64,000 bases of DNA from JAJYQH01 sp036261615 (GTDB taxonomy: Bacteria > Actinomycetota > Actinomycetes > Propionibacteriales > Propionibacteriaceae): NCBI GenBank assembly GCA_036261615.1, contig DATAKK010000013.1:1-64000 (forward strand). Direction: 5' to 3'. A program made the position numbers and the translations under genes. The notes beneath the pieces were generated by a model that saw only the letters and a list, made by a program, of their open reading frames with translations, did no database searches and was not told the DNA's origin. This document shows positions 27,072-35,031 of this stretch, in pieces; the stretch's first letter is position 1; each line of letters starts with the position of its first letter.

Positions 27072-28118
27072 ATGGCGAGTGCTCCCGTGACGGGGCGCGC
27101 CCGGCTGCTGGTGGCCGTGCTGCTGGCCCTGGTGGTGACCGCGTGCTCCGCTCCCTCCGCGGGCCCGTCCGGTGCTCCCACTCCCCGGAGCACCGGATCG
27201 TCCGCGACCGGCTACCGGAACCCGGTCTACGCCGACGACTTCCCCGACCCGTCGCTGCTGCACGTCGGGTCGACCTTCTACGCCTTCGCCACCCAGGGCG
27301 ACGGCCGCAACATCCAGCAGCTGACGTCGTCCGACCTCGTGCACTGGACCAAGCGCGCCGACGCCCTGCCCATGCTGCCCGGGTGGGCGCAGGGCGGGGC
27401 CACGTGGGCCCCGGAGGTGATCACGGTCGGCGGGCACTACGTCATGTTCTACGTCGAACGCGACTCGGCCCGCGGCGTCCAGTGCATCGGCCGCGCCACC
27501 TCGAGCAGGCCGGGCGGTCCCTACGTCGACTCCTCGAAGCAGCCGTTCCTCTGTCAGCCCGACCTCGGCGGATCCATCGACCCCAACCCGGTGCGCGACC
27601 CGGACGGGCACCTCTACCTCTACTGGAAGAACGACGGGAACTGCTGCGGCAAGAAGGTGCAGCTCTGGGGGCAGCAGCTGACCCCGGACGCCGCGCGCCT
27701 CGTCGGCCGCCGCGTGCCGCTGCTGTCGAACACCCTGGGGTGGCAGGGGAACCTCGTCGAGGCGCCGGAGATGTTCGTCCACGACCACGCGCACGTGCTG
27801 TTCTACTCGGCCAACGACTACGCCTCGGCGAACTACGACATCGGCTACGCGAGCTGCGCCGGCCCGCTCGGACCCTGCCAGGACCGCTCGCAGGTGCCGC
27901 TGGTGTCGAGCAACGAGGTGGCCGCCGGACCCGGCCACTGCTACCCGTTCGCCCTGCCCGACGGCTCCACCTGGCTGCTCTACCACGCGTGGCAACCGCA
28001 GGCCATCGGCAGCACCTACCCGGGGCGGGAGCTGTGGCTGAGCCCGCTCACCTGGAAGGGCGGCGTCCCGCAGCCGGTGACCCCGACAACGCAGATGCCC
28101 GCGGCTCCCCGTCCCTGA
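27072..28118 (+). CDS. GH43-family glycosidase, lipoprotein
   Basis: Five-bladed beta-propeller glycoside hydrolase, most likely an exo-acting arabinofuranosidase, xylosidase or arabinanase. The signal peptide RLLVAVLLALVVTAC ends in a lipobox, so the enzyme is anchored outside the membrane. Catalytic candidates are the base Asp in YADDFPDPS (around residue 58), the pKa-modulating Asp in GSIDPNPVRDPDG and the acid Glu in VEAPEMFVHD. There are 348 residues, with a CCGKK and other Cys pairs that may form disulfides outside the cell. It is the last gene of the importer operon. Confidence 0.82.
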   Translation: MASAPVTGRARLLVAVLLALVVTACSAPSAGPSGAPTPRSTGSSATGYRNPVYADDFPDPSLLHVGSTFYAFATQGDGRNIQQLTSSDLVHWTKRADALPMLPGWAQGGATWAPEVITVGGHYVMFYVERDSARGVQCIGRATSSRPGGPYVDSSKQPFLCQPDLGGSIDPNPVRDPDGHLYLYWKNDGNCCGKKVQLWGQQLTPDAARLVGRRVPLLSNTLGWQGNLVEAPEMFVHDHAHVLFYSANDYASANYDIGYASCAGPLGPCQDRSQVPLVSSNEVAAGPGHCYPFALPDGSTWLLYHAWQPQAIGSTYPGRELWLSPLTWKGGVPQPVTPTTQMPAAPRP

Positions 28119-28138
28119 GGACGGCTCGCCGCGGGCAT
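28095..28138. terminator. Hairpin terminator at the end of the importer-GH43 operon
   Basis: ATGCCCGCGGC pairs with GCCGCGGGCAT, with a further GTCC/GGAC stem inside. It overlaps the GH43 stop codon and lies between two convergent genes, so it may serve both strands. There is no clear T-run. Confidence 0.7.
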
Positions 28139-28158
28139 CCCGCGATCCGTGCTCCCGC

Positions 28159-30018
28159 TCAGCTCGACGGGCGCGCCCCCGCCAGGGCCGAGACGCTCAG
28201 CTGCTGGAACGTGGTGGTGAACCCGCTGCCGCCGAAGCTCGCCAGCCCGATCCGCGGGGCCGACCCCAGGTCGGCGGTCCACGTCACGCCGCCCACCCAG
28301 TTCTCACCGTCGAGGCTCGTGTACGCGCTGTACGCGTCCAAGCCGCCGACCATGTGGTGGACGATGCGCAGCCAGGTCCAGTCGCCCACCGGCCCGACGA
28401 CGCTGTTGCCGTAGCTCGGGTAGCCGGACGGTTCGCTGCTGTCCTCCTTGCCGAACTCGGTCTGGCGGGTGTTCCAGATCGAGACCGAGTCGAGCTTGAT
28501 GTAGTGGCCGTCGCCGCCGTAGATCATCAGCGCGCCCTGCACGTAGTTGTAGCAGCAGCCCGACGTGGGCGTGTCGACCTTCACCCGCACCTGGGCCACG
28601 TAGTCGCCGGACGGGGCCCGCTCGGTGAGCACGGACGCGAGGGGGGTCGACGGCGGGTGGATGTCGGCGTTCTGGGTCTTCATGGTGAGCGACCCTCCGC
28701 CGACCGACCACGTGCCGGCGTCCGGCTCACGCACCCAGCTCCACTGCGGTGACAGCTGCGACCCGGTGAACGCGTCGGAGAGGGCGGTGTCGGGGCGCCC
28801 GGGCTGCGGCTGGGGCAGATAGCGGGCGTGGTAGGTCGTGCGCCATCCGGGCTGGGCCACCGGCCCGGGCATCGGCTGGTCGGAGGGGCCGGCACCGCCG
28901 CGGACGATCGGCCAGCCGTCGTGCCAGTCGAGCGGATCGGCCAGCAGCGGCCGCTTGGTGTAGCCCACGTGGCCCGCGACGTACGGATCCTGCTGGTCGA
29001 CGGCGTGGTAGTACACCCAGTCCTGCCCGGCGAAGTCGGTGACCACGGCGTTGTGCCCGGTGCCGACCCACTTGTTGCCGTTCTGGTAGAGCATCGGCGT
29101 CCCGCCGACCCGGGAGTCGAGGATCGAGCGGCCGTCCTTGTCGAGGAACGGGCCGAGCGGGCTGCGCGATCGGGCGGCGAACACCGTGTAGCCGGTCAGC
29201 GGGCCGGAGCAGCAGTTGGTGGCCGAGCCCATGAAGTAGAACCAGCCGTCGCGCTTGACGATGAAGGTGCCCTCGTAGCGGTTGTCGATGGCGATCTGGC
29301 GCTCGGTTCCCGGGACGGTCGACATGCCGTCGGCGGTCAGCTCGCGGACGAAGACGCCGCCGAAGAAGGAGCCGTAGTAGATGTAGCTGTGGCCGCCGGA
29401 GGTGACGACCTCGGGGTCGAACTTCCACGCCTTGCTCGTGGGGTTGGACGGCGTGCCGCCGGGCTCGACGACCGGCTTGCCGGCGTCGGTCCACGGGCCC
29501 GTCGGCGAGGTGCTGGTGAGCACGCCGACCGCGGAGCCGCCTCCGGGGAGGCTGGTGTCGCTCGCCGTGTAGTAGAGGTGGTAGAGCCCGTCGCTGTAGG
29601 TGACGTCGGGCGCCCAGAGGCCGGCCGAGGGGGCCACCCATGACGGGTTCGCGGCGAGGGCGTCGTCGACGTAGGTCCAGTGGGTGAGGTCGGTGCTCCG
29701 GTAGGTGGGCAACCGGTGCATCACGAGGTCGCCCGAGCTCGTCGTCTGGGTCGGGTCGAGTTCGTCGGTGGTGCAGTAGAGGTACCAGTTCGTGTCGCCG
29801 GCCGTCTGCCCGTGGATGACGTAGGGGTCGGCGCAGTTGTCGGCCTGGTGACCGCTGGGCAGCGTGAGGCGGAGGGGATTGGTGTAGGTGGGTGGAACGG
29901 CGGGGGCCGAGGCGGGCACGTCGGCGGCGACGGGTGCCGCGGACGCCGGCCTGCTCAGCCCTGTGAACGCGACGAGCGCTGCTCCCAGGGCCGCCCACCG
30001 GAGTGAGGCAGTGGTCAT
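28159..30018 (-). CDS. Secreted GH43 glycosidase with C-terminal concanavalin-like domain
   Basis: A 619-residue exported enzyme. MTTASLRWAALGAALVAFTG is a signal peptide ending near ASAAP. The GH43 propeller spans about 45-400, with the base Asp in NCADPYVI, an Asp in FDPEVV and the acid Glu in RYEGTFIVKRDGWFYF. From about residue 430 a DUF1349-like jelly-roll (DAFTGSQLSPQWSWVREPD) follows, as in beta-xylosidases and arabinofuranosidases. I chose the ATG at 30018 because GGAG lies seven bases upstream; the frame opens at 30051. A LacI-type operator is 43 bases upstream. It converges on the lipoprotein GH43. Confidence 0.85.
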   Translation of the reverse strand: MTTASLRWAALGAALVAFTGLSRPASAAPVAADVPASAPAVPPTYTNPLRLTLPSGHQADNCADPYVIHGQTAGDTNWYLYCTTDELDPTQTTSSGDLVMHRLPTYRSTDLTHWTYVDDALAANPSWVAPSAGLWAPDVTYSDGLYHLYYTASDTSLPGGGSAVGVLTSTSPTGPWTDAGKPVVEPGGTPSNPTSKAWKFDPEVVTSGGHSYIYYGSFFGGVFVRELTADGMSTVPGTERQIAIDNRYEGTFIVKRDGWFYFMGSATNCCSGPLTGYTVFAARSRSPLGPFLDKDGRSILDSRVGGTPMLYQNGNKWVGTGHNAVVTDFAGQDWVYYHAVDQQDPYVAGHVGYTKRPLLADPLDWHDGWPIVRGGAGPSDQPMPGPVAQPGWRTTYHARYLPQPQPGRPDTALSDAFTGSQLSPQWSWVREPDAGTWSVGGGSLTMKTQNADIHPPSTPLASVLTERAPSGDYVAQVRVKVDTPTSGCCYNYVQGALMIYGGDGHYIKLDSVSIWNTRQTEFGKEDSSEPSGYPSYGNSVVGPVGDWTWLRIVHHMVGGLDAYSAYTSLDGENWVGGVTWTADLGSAPRIGLASFGGSGFTTTFQQLSVSALAGARPSS

Positions 30019-30060
30019 GGCTGCTCCGATCTGGGGAGGGGGTGTCCCCATCCCACCTCG

Positions 30061-30078
30061 TTTTGCACCCGTTGTAAA
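30061..30078 (-). promoter_or_regulatory. LacI-type operator upstream of the secreted GH43 gene
   Basis: On the minus strand this reads TTTACAACGGGTGCAAAA, a close match to the sites at 23759, 23792 and 31318. It lies 43 bases upstream of the GH43 start. Confidence 0.75.
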
Positions 30079-30231
30079 CGGTTTGGATGAGGGAAATTGG
30101 GAGTGCGCCTCCGGATCGGCGGTCGCGAGGGTGGGGGCGGGGTCGTGGTGGTGACGGGACGCCGCGCGCCCGGCGATCGGGAGGGCGGCGCGCCCGCTCG
30201 CGGGGGTGGGGACGGGGCGGCGTCCCCGGCG

Positions 30232-31236
30232 TCAGCGGAGGGTGCTGCCGCGCACGACCAGGCGCCAGGGGATCTGGACGTCCTCGGCGTTCTCGCCCGA
30301 CCGGGTGCCGTCGATCCGGCCGAGGAGAAGGCGCATCGACTCCCGCGCCAGGGCGTCCAGGTCGGGGGCGATCGTGGTGAGGGGCGGCTCGGTGAACTCC
30401 GCCTCGGAGATGTTGTCGAAGCCGGCGACGGCGACGTCGTCGGGCACCCGGACGCCGGCCGCGCGGCAGGCCTGCAGCGCCCCGATGGCCATGAGGTCGT
30501 TGAAGCAGAAGACCGCGTCCGGTGGCTGGGGGAGGGCGAGCAGCTGCTGCATCGCCCGGCGTCCCTCCTCGCGGGCGTACGCCGACACGCCCACCATGAG
30601 CGCGGGGTCGAAGGGGACGCCGGCGGCCGCCAGTGCCTCGCGGTAGCCCTGCACGCGCACCGACGCCGTGCCGTCGAACGCCTCGTAGCCGATCGCCGCG
30701 ATCCGCCGGCGTCCCAGGCCGAGCAGGTGCTCGACCATGGTGCGGGAGGCGGCCACCGAGTCGACCGCCACGTGGTCGTACCCGTGGGGGACGGCGCGCT
30801 CGCCGAGCAGGACGAGGGGCGTCGTGTCGCGCCGGTGGGCGAAGTCCTCGGCCTTGACGGCCAGGGGCGAGAAGAGCAGGCCGTCAACCATGTGCGACTG
30901 CATGCCCGACAACACGATCCGCTCCTGCTCGGCGGTGCCGCCGGTGACGTCCATGATCGCGATCCAGCCCCGTTCGGCGGCGGCCGCGGTGAACTTCTGG
31001 GCCAGTTCGGCGAAGTACGGGGAATCGATCTGCGGGATGGCGAGGGCGAGGAAGCCGCTGCGGCCGTACTTCAGCTGCTTGGCGCTGAGGTTGGGGCGGT
31101 AGCCGAGCTCGTCGATGGCCGCCTGCACCTTGGCCCGGGTCTCCGGCCGCACGTGCTCGTAGTCGTTCACGACGTTTGAGGCGGTGCGGATGGAGACCCC
31201 GGCTCGCTCTGCCACATCGCGAAGTCGAACTGCCAC
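30232..31236 (-). CDS. LacI-family regulator of the GH43/GH2 locus
   Basis: A 334-residue repressor: LacI helix-turn-helix in VRLRDVAERAGVSIRTASNVVN, hinge GYRPNLSAKQLKYGRSGFLALAIP, then a sugar-sensing domain ending in VAGFDNISEAEFTEPPLTTI. The GTG at 31236 is six bases after a TAGGAT box, a leaderless start. Four related palindromes surround it and its targets (23759, 23792, 30061, 31318). It therefore probably represses the importer operon, the secreted GH43, the GH2-galM pair and possibly itself, with an arabinose- or xylose-based inducer. The operator assignment is inferred from proximity and recurrence. Confidence 0.9.
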   Translation of the reverse strand: MAVRLRDVAERAGVSIRTASNVVNDYEHVRPETRAKVQAAIDELGYRPNLSAKQLKYGRSGFLALAIPQIDSPYFAELAQKFTAAAAERGWIAIMDVTGGTAEQERIVLSGMQSHMVDGLLFSPLAVKAEDFAHRRDTTPLVLLGERAVPHGYDHVAVDSVAASRTMVEHLLGLGRRRIAAIGYEAFDGTASVRVQGYREALAAAGVPFDPALMVGVSAYAREEGRRAMQQLLALPQPPDAVFCFNDLMAIGALQACRAAGVRVPDDVAVAGFDNISEAEFTEPPLTTIAPDLDALARESMRLLLGRIDGTRSGENAEDVQIPWRLVVRGSTLR

Positions 31237-31317
31237 GGGCCGATCCTAGTGCCGCACCGTGCGGCGTCCGGGGGAGCCCGGGCCTTGCCGCGCCGCGGAC
31301 GTCCCGCCTCGGTTGAC

Positions 31318-31338
31318 CTTTTGCCTCCGTTGCAAAAG
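31318..31338 (+). promoter_or_regulatory. LacI-type operator between the regulator and GH2 genes
   Basis: CTTTTGC (31318-31324) and GCAAAAG (31332-31338) flank CTCCGTT; on the minus strand it contains TTTTGCAACGGAGGCAAAA. It is the most symmetric of the four sites. It sits between the divergent LacI and GH2 genes and may control both. Confidence 0.8.
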
Positions 31339-31410
31339 ACTTGGACACCAGTCGATCCGTCCCTGCCGTCCATTAAGTTCGTGGACGAAGCAATCCCCAA
31401 GGAGCCCCTG

Positions 31411-33234
31411 ATGGAATCTCCCGCCATCTCGCTGATCACCGCGTCGCCCGCTTCCCAGCAGGACGGAAGCCACCCGCGTCCGCAGCTGGTCCGGTCGCAC
31501 GGCGTCGTGCTCGACCGCGAGGTGGGCTTCGCCCACGACGACGAGGCGGTGGGTCTCGAGCGGCACTGGCAGCGCGACCAGTCGCCCTTCACCCGCACCA
31601 TCCAGCTGCCGTTCCCGCCGGAGTCCGACGCGTCGGGCGTCGCCGACAAGGGCTTCCACCCGTGCGTGTGGTACCGCATCCCGATCAGCGCCGACGACGT
31701 CGCGGCGTCCGGGCACGCCGCCGGACGCCGGCTGCTGCTGCACTTCGGCGGCGTCGACCACGAGGCGATCGTCTTCGTCGACGGACAGCGGGTCGGCGAG
31801 CACGTCGGGGGCCAGGCGGCCTTCACCGTCGACATCACCGACGCGCTCGACCCGGACGCCGACGAGCACGCCATCGTCGTCCGCGCGGTCGACGACCCGC
31901 TCGACACCCGGATTCCGCGGGGCAAGCAGGACTGGCGCAAGGACCCGCACGCCATCTGGTACCACCGCACCACCGGCATCTGGCGGACGGTCTGGCTGGA
32001 GTCGGTGGCCGCCGTGCACGTCACCCACCTCGGGTGGCGCACCGACGTCGCGCAGGGCCGGGCCACCGCGGTGATCGAGCTCAACCGGCGTCCGGACGCC
32101 GGCACCTCGGTCTCGGTGGCGATCGGCCACGACGGCCGGGTGCTCGCCGACGCCACCGTGGCCATGACCGACCGCAGCCTCGAGGTCGTGCTGCCGCTCG
32201 CCGGCCAGGACAACGGCGTCAACCACGAGCACCTGCTGTGGTCGCCCCAGCACCCGACGTTGCTGGACGCCGGCATCGTGCTCAGCGCCCCCAGCGGCGA
32301 CGACGAGGTCCGGTCGTACCTGGGCCTGCGCGACGTGCGCGTGGGCGCCGACCGGGTGCTGCTGAACTCGCGGCCGATCGTGCTCCGCGCGGTGCTCGAG
32401 CAGGGGTACTGGCCCGAGTCGCACCTCACCGCCCCCAGCCTGGAGGCGATCCGGGCCGAGGTGCAGCTCATCCTCGACCTCGGCTTCAACTGCGCCCGCA
32501 TCCATCAGAAGGTCGAGGACCAGCGGTTCGTGTTCTGGGCCGACAAGCTCGGGCTCATGCTCTGGGGCGAGACCGCGGCCGCCTACAGCTTCGATGCGCG
32601 CGCGGTGCAGTTGCTCACCGCCGAATGGGTCGACATCGTCCGGCAGTACGCCGCCCACCCGGCGATCATCGCGTGGGTGCCGTTCAACGAGTCGTGGGGC
32701 GTCACCCAGCTCGCGCACGACCCGGCCCAGCAGGCCTACTCCCGGGGACTGTCCGACCTCACGAGGGCGCTCGACCCGAGCCGTCCGGTGATCTCCAACG
32801 ACGGCTGGGAGCACACCGACTCGGACCTGCTCACCATCCACGACTACGAGTGGCGGCGCGACGTGCTCGCCGCCCGCTACACGCGGGAGGGCGTCGAGCA
32901 TCTCCTTGAGACCACCGGTCCCGCCGGGCGTCCGCTCGTCGTCGGCGACCACCAGGTCGCCGGCCTGCCGGTGCTGCTCACCGAGTTCGGCGGCGTCGAG
33001 TTCGTCACCGAGCGCAGCGCCGACGAGACGTGGGGCTACTCGTCGGCGTCCGACCCGGACGACTTCGAGCGCCGGGTGCGCGACATCATGGAACCCGTCA
33101 AGGCGTCCGCCGTGCTCGGCGGGTACTGCTGGACGCAGCTGACCGACACACTGCAGGAGGCCAACGGCCTGTGTGACGAGCACCGCAACCCGAAACTTCC
33201 GGCCGCGACCCTCAAGGAGCTGATGGGATCATGA
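31411..33234 (+). CDS. Glycoside hydrolase family 2 enzyme (beta-galactosidase/beta-glucuronidase type)
   Basis: A 607-residue cytoplasmic enzyme with a jelly-roll sugar-binding domain (about 40-190), an immunoglobulin-like domain (190-290) and a TIM barrel. The acid/base is E427 in AWVPFNESWG and the nucleophile E525 in LLTEFGGVEF. No signal peptide is present. Without further data it could act on galactosides, glucuronides or alpha-arabinopyranosides. AAGGAG precedes the ATG at 31411; the frame opens at 31249 but that part runs through the operator. It overlaps galM by 4 bp. Confidence 0.87.
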   Translation: MESPAISLITASPASQQDGSHPRPQLVRSHGVVLDREVGFAHDDEAVGLERHWQRDQSPFTRTIQLPFPPESDASGVADKGFHPCVWYRIPISADDVAASGHAAGRRLLLHFGGVDHEAIVFVDGQRVGEHVGGQAAFTVDITDALDPDADEHAIVVRAVDDPLDTRIPRGKQDWRKDPHAIWYHRTTGIWRTVWLESVAAVHVTHLGWRTDVAQGRATAVIELNRRPDAGTSVSVAIGHDGRVLADATVAMTDRSLEVVLPLAGQDNGVNHEHLLWSPQHPTLLDAGIVLSAPSGDDEVRSYLGLRDVRVGADRVLLNSRPIVLRAVLEQGYWPESHLTAPSLEAIRAEVQLILDLGFNCARIHQKVEDQRFVFWADKLGLMLWGETAAAYSFDARAVQLLTAEWVDIVRQYAAHPAIIAWVPFNESWGVTQLAHDPAQQAYSRGLSDLTRALDPSRPVISNDGWEHTDSDLLTIHDYEWRRDVLAARYTREGVEHLLETTGPAGRPLVVGDHQVAGLPVLLTEFGGVEFVTERSADETWGYSSASDPDDFERRVRDIMEPVKASAVLGGYCWTQLTDTLQEANGLCDEHRNPKLPAATLKELMGS

Positions 33235-34265
33235 CTTCGCCCGAATCGACCGTGTACGGCGTCCTGCCCGAGGGTGAGGTGCACGAGTACGTGCTCACCC
33301 GCCCCGGGGCACCGCGCGTCGCCCTGCTCGACCTCGGTGCCGCGATCAACGGCATCCGCCTGGACGCCGACGACCCCGGCACCGACGTCGTCATCGGGTT
33401 CACCGACCTCGACCAGCGGCTGCCGGCGATCTCCGGCTACTTCGGCGCGGTCGTCGGGCGCTACGCCAACCGGATCGCCGACGGCCGGTTCGAGCTCGAC
33501 GGGCACACCTACCAGCTGTCGACCAACGAGAACGGCAACACCCTGCACGGCGGTGTCGACGGGTTCGACAAGCGCATCTGGTCGGTCGTCGAGTCGTCGC
33601 CGGAGTCGATCACGTTCGAACTGGTGAGCCCCGACGGCGACCAGGGCTTCCCCGGCACGCTCACGGCCCGGGCCAGCTACACGCTGCTCGACGACGGCCT
33701 GGCCCTCGACCTCTCGGCGACGACGGACGCCCCGACGGTCTGCCTGCTCACCAACCACCTCTACCTCAACCTGGCCGGGGGCGGCACCGCCGAGAACCAC
33801 CTGCTCAGCGTCGAGGCCGACCAGTACGTGCCGATCGACCCGGAGTCGATCCCGCTCGGCAACCTCGCCGACGTCGCCGGGACGCCGTTCGACCTGCGTC
33901 AACCGACCCGGGTCGGCGACCCCGTGCGCTCCGACGACGAGCAGATCGGGCGGGCCAAGGGCATCGACCAGTCGTTCCAGGTGCGGGGCGAGGGCCTGCG
34001 GACGTTCGCGCGGGTCGAGGATCCGGCGTCCGGGCGGGCGCTCGAGCTGTCGAGCGACCAGCCGGGCGTGCAGGTCTACACCGGCAACATGCTCAAGGGG
34101 GTCTTCGTCACGTCGGCCGGCGTCCGCCTGCGCCAGGGGGACGCCATCGCGCTCGAGCCGCAGCAGCATCCCGACGCGCCGAACCAGCACTGGTCGACGC
34201 GGTGCGTGCTGCGTCCCGGCGAGGAGTGGACGTCGCGGATCGAGTGGCGGTTCAGCGGCCGCTGA
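33231..34265 (+). CDS. galM: Aldose 1-epimerase (mutarotase)
   Basis: Interconverts alpha and beta anomers of free hexoses or pentoses so they can enter catabolism. The 344-residue protein has the family motifs GRYANRIADGRF, NGNTLHGGVDGFDKRIW (catalytic His), TNHLYLNLAG (His), PFDLRQP and ALEPQQHPDAPNQ (catalytic Glu). The ATG overlaps the GH2 stop in an ATGA, so the two enzymes are cotranscribed from the LacI-controlled promoter. The product fits release of a beta-sugar by the GH2 enzyme. Confidence 0.92.
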   Translation: MTSPESTVYGVLPEGEVHEYVLTRPGAPRVALLDLGAAINGIRLDADDPGTDVVIGFTDLDQRLPAISGYFGAVVGRYANRIADGRFELDGHTYQLSTNENGNTLHGGVDGFDKRIWSVVESSPESITFELVSPDGDQGFPGTLTARASYTLLDDGLALDLSATTDAPTVCLLTNHLYLNLAGGGTAENHLLSVEADQYVPIDPESIPLGNLADVAGTPFDLRQPTRVGDPVRSDDEQIGRAKGIDQSFQVRGEGLRTFARVEDPASGRALELSSDQPGVQVYTGNMLKGVFVTSAGVRLRQGDAIALEPQQHPDAPNQHWSTRCVLRPGEEWTSRIEWRFSGR

Positions 34266-34291
34266 GTTCCAGTCGCTGAGTTCGGTACCGA

Positions 34292-34321
34292 CCGGCCCGG
34301 GTGCGCGAGCGCCCGGGCCGG
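34292..34321. terminator. Bidirectional hairpin terminator between galM and the MarR gene
   Basis: CCGGCCCGGG (34292-34301) pairs perfectly with CCCGGGCCGG (34312-34321) around a 10-base loop. It lies between two convergent genes. Confidence 0.75.
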
Positions 34322-34327
34322 GTCGCG

Positions 34328-34759
34328 TCAGCAGTGGCGGTCGGGGTCGAGCAGCGTGAGGATGCGGTGCAGTTCGTCCCGGTCGCGCGCGTCGAGCCGG
34401 CCCAACCAGCCCTCGACCGCCTCGTCGCGGGCGACCAGCACATCGGCGAGGGTGCGGCGTCCGGCGGGCGTGATGTCGAGGACGACCGCGCGGCGGTCGC
34501 CGGGGTCGGGCGCGCGGGCGATCAGCCCGGTCTGCTCAAGGGAGTCGACGACGTCGGTGACCGAGCGGGGGGCGATGTGCAGCCGCTCGGCGAGGGCGCC
34601 GGGACGGAGGGGCGCGTCGCCGATGACCCGGAGCGCCCGCACCTGGTGGGGTGAGAGCCCGAAGGGAGCCGCGGCGTCCGCCCAGAGCCGGCGCAGTGAC
34701 CGGGCGTTGCGGGCGAACAGTTCGCCCGTCGACTCGTCGTGCGCGGTCGCCTCGGCCAT
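34328..34759 (-). CDS. MarR-family transcriptional regulator
   Basis: A 143-residue winged-helix protein: a dimerising first helix, the recognition region RPGALAERLHIAPRSVTDVVDSLEQTGLIARAPDPGDRRAV (residues 50-95, wing DPGDRR), and a C-terminal helix. It starts with ATG at 34759 six bases after TAGCAT, a leaderless promoter. It is divergent from an ABC exporter, with a 19-bp palindrome between them at 34787-34805. That arrangement points to a repressor of the exporter that responds to a small aromatic or drug-like ligand. Confidence 0.9.
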   Translation of the reverse strand: MAEATAHDESTGELFARNARSLRRLWADAAAPFGLSPHQVRALRVIGDAPLRPGALAERLHIAPRSVTDVVDSLEQTGLIARAPDPGDRRAVVLDITPAGRRTLADVLVARDEAVEGWLGRLDARDRDELHRILTLLDPDRHC

Positions 34760-34786
34760 GGAGGAATGCTACCGCCCCTTCCCTCG

Positions 34787-34805
34787 TTGCCTCAATGTGA
34801 GGTAA
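34787..34805. promoter_or_regulatory. Probable MarR operator
   Basis: TTGCCTCAATGTGAGGTAA is an inverted repeat with 8-base arms and one mismatch (TTGCCTCA / TGAGGTAA). It lies 28 bases upstream of the MarR start and just upstream of its -10 box, between the regulator and the exporter. Confidence 0.75.
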
Positions 34806-34862
34806 GCTCACTAAAAGTCGCCGCGTCACACCGGCCCGGCCCCGCTCACCCTTCGAGGGGCG

Positions 34863-34935
34863 GGCGTTCTCTGCTCATGCGGGCGTTCTCGACGCCGAAT
34901 CGGCAGAGATCGCCCGCCCCAGCGTCGAAATCGCC
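34863..34935. repeat. Four-box palindromic repeat, variant sequence
   Basis: Two direct boxes GGCGTTCTC (34863-34871 and 34882-34890) are followed by two inverted boxes GAGATCGCC (34906-34914) and GAAATCGCC (34927-34935). The outer spacings are 19 and 21, the same as in the repeats at 3687 and 49247, although the box sequence and the central gap (24) differ. It occupies the space between the MarR operator and the ABC exporter. Confidence 0.65.
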
Positions 34936-35031
34936 CGCCCCGCGGAACTGGCGGACGGCGGAGCGACGGGATCCCGGACGCCGGCGAGCCAGCGTGCCGA
35001 CCACCATCCCAGGCACCAGAGAGGACTGTTC

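Noticed and set aside
31249..31410. Upstream extension of the GH2 gene frame to 31249
   Set aside because: The extension covers the LacI operator and lacks a ribosome site, while AAGGAG precedes the ATG at 31411.
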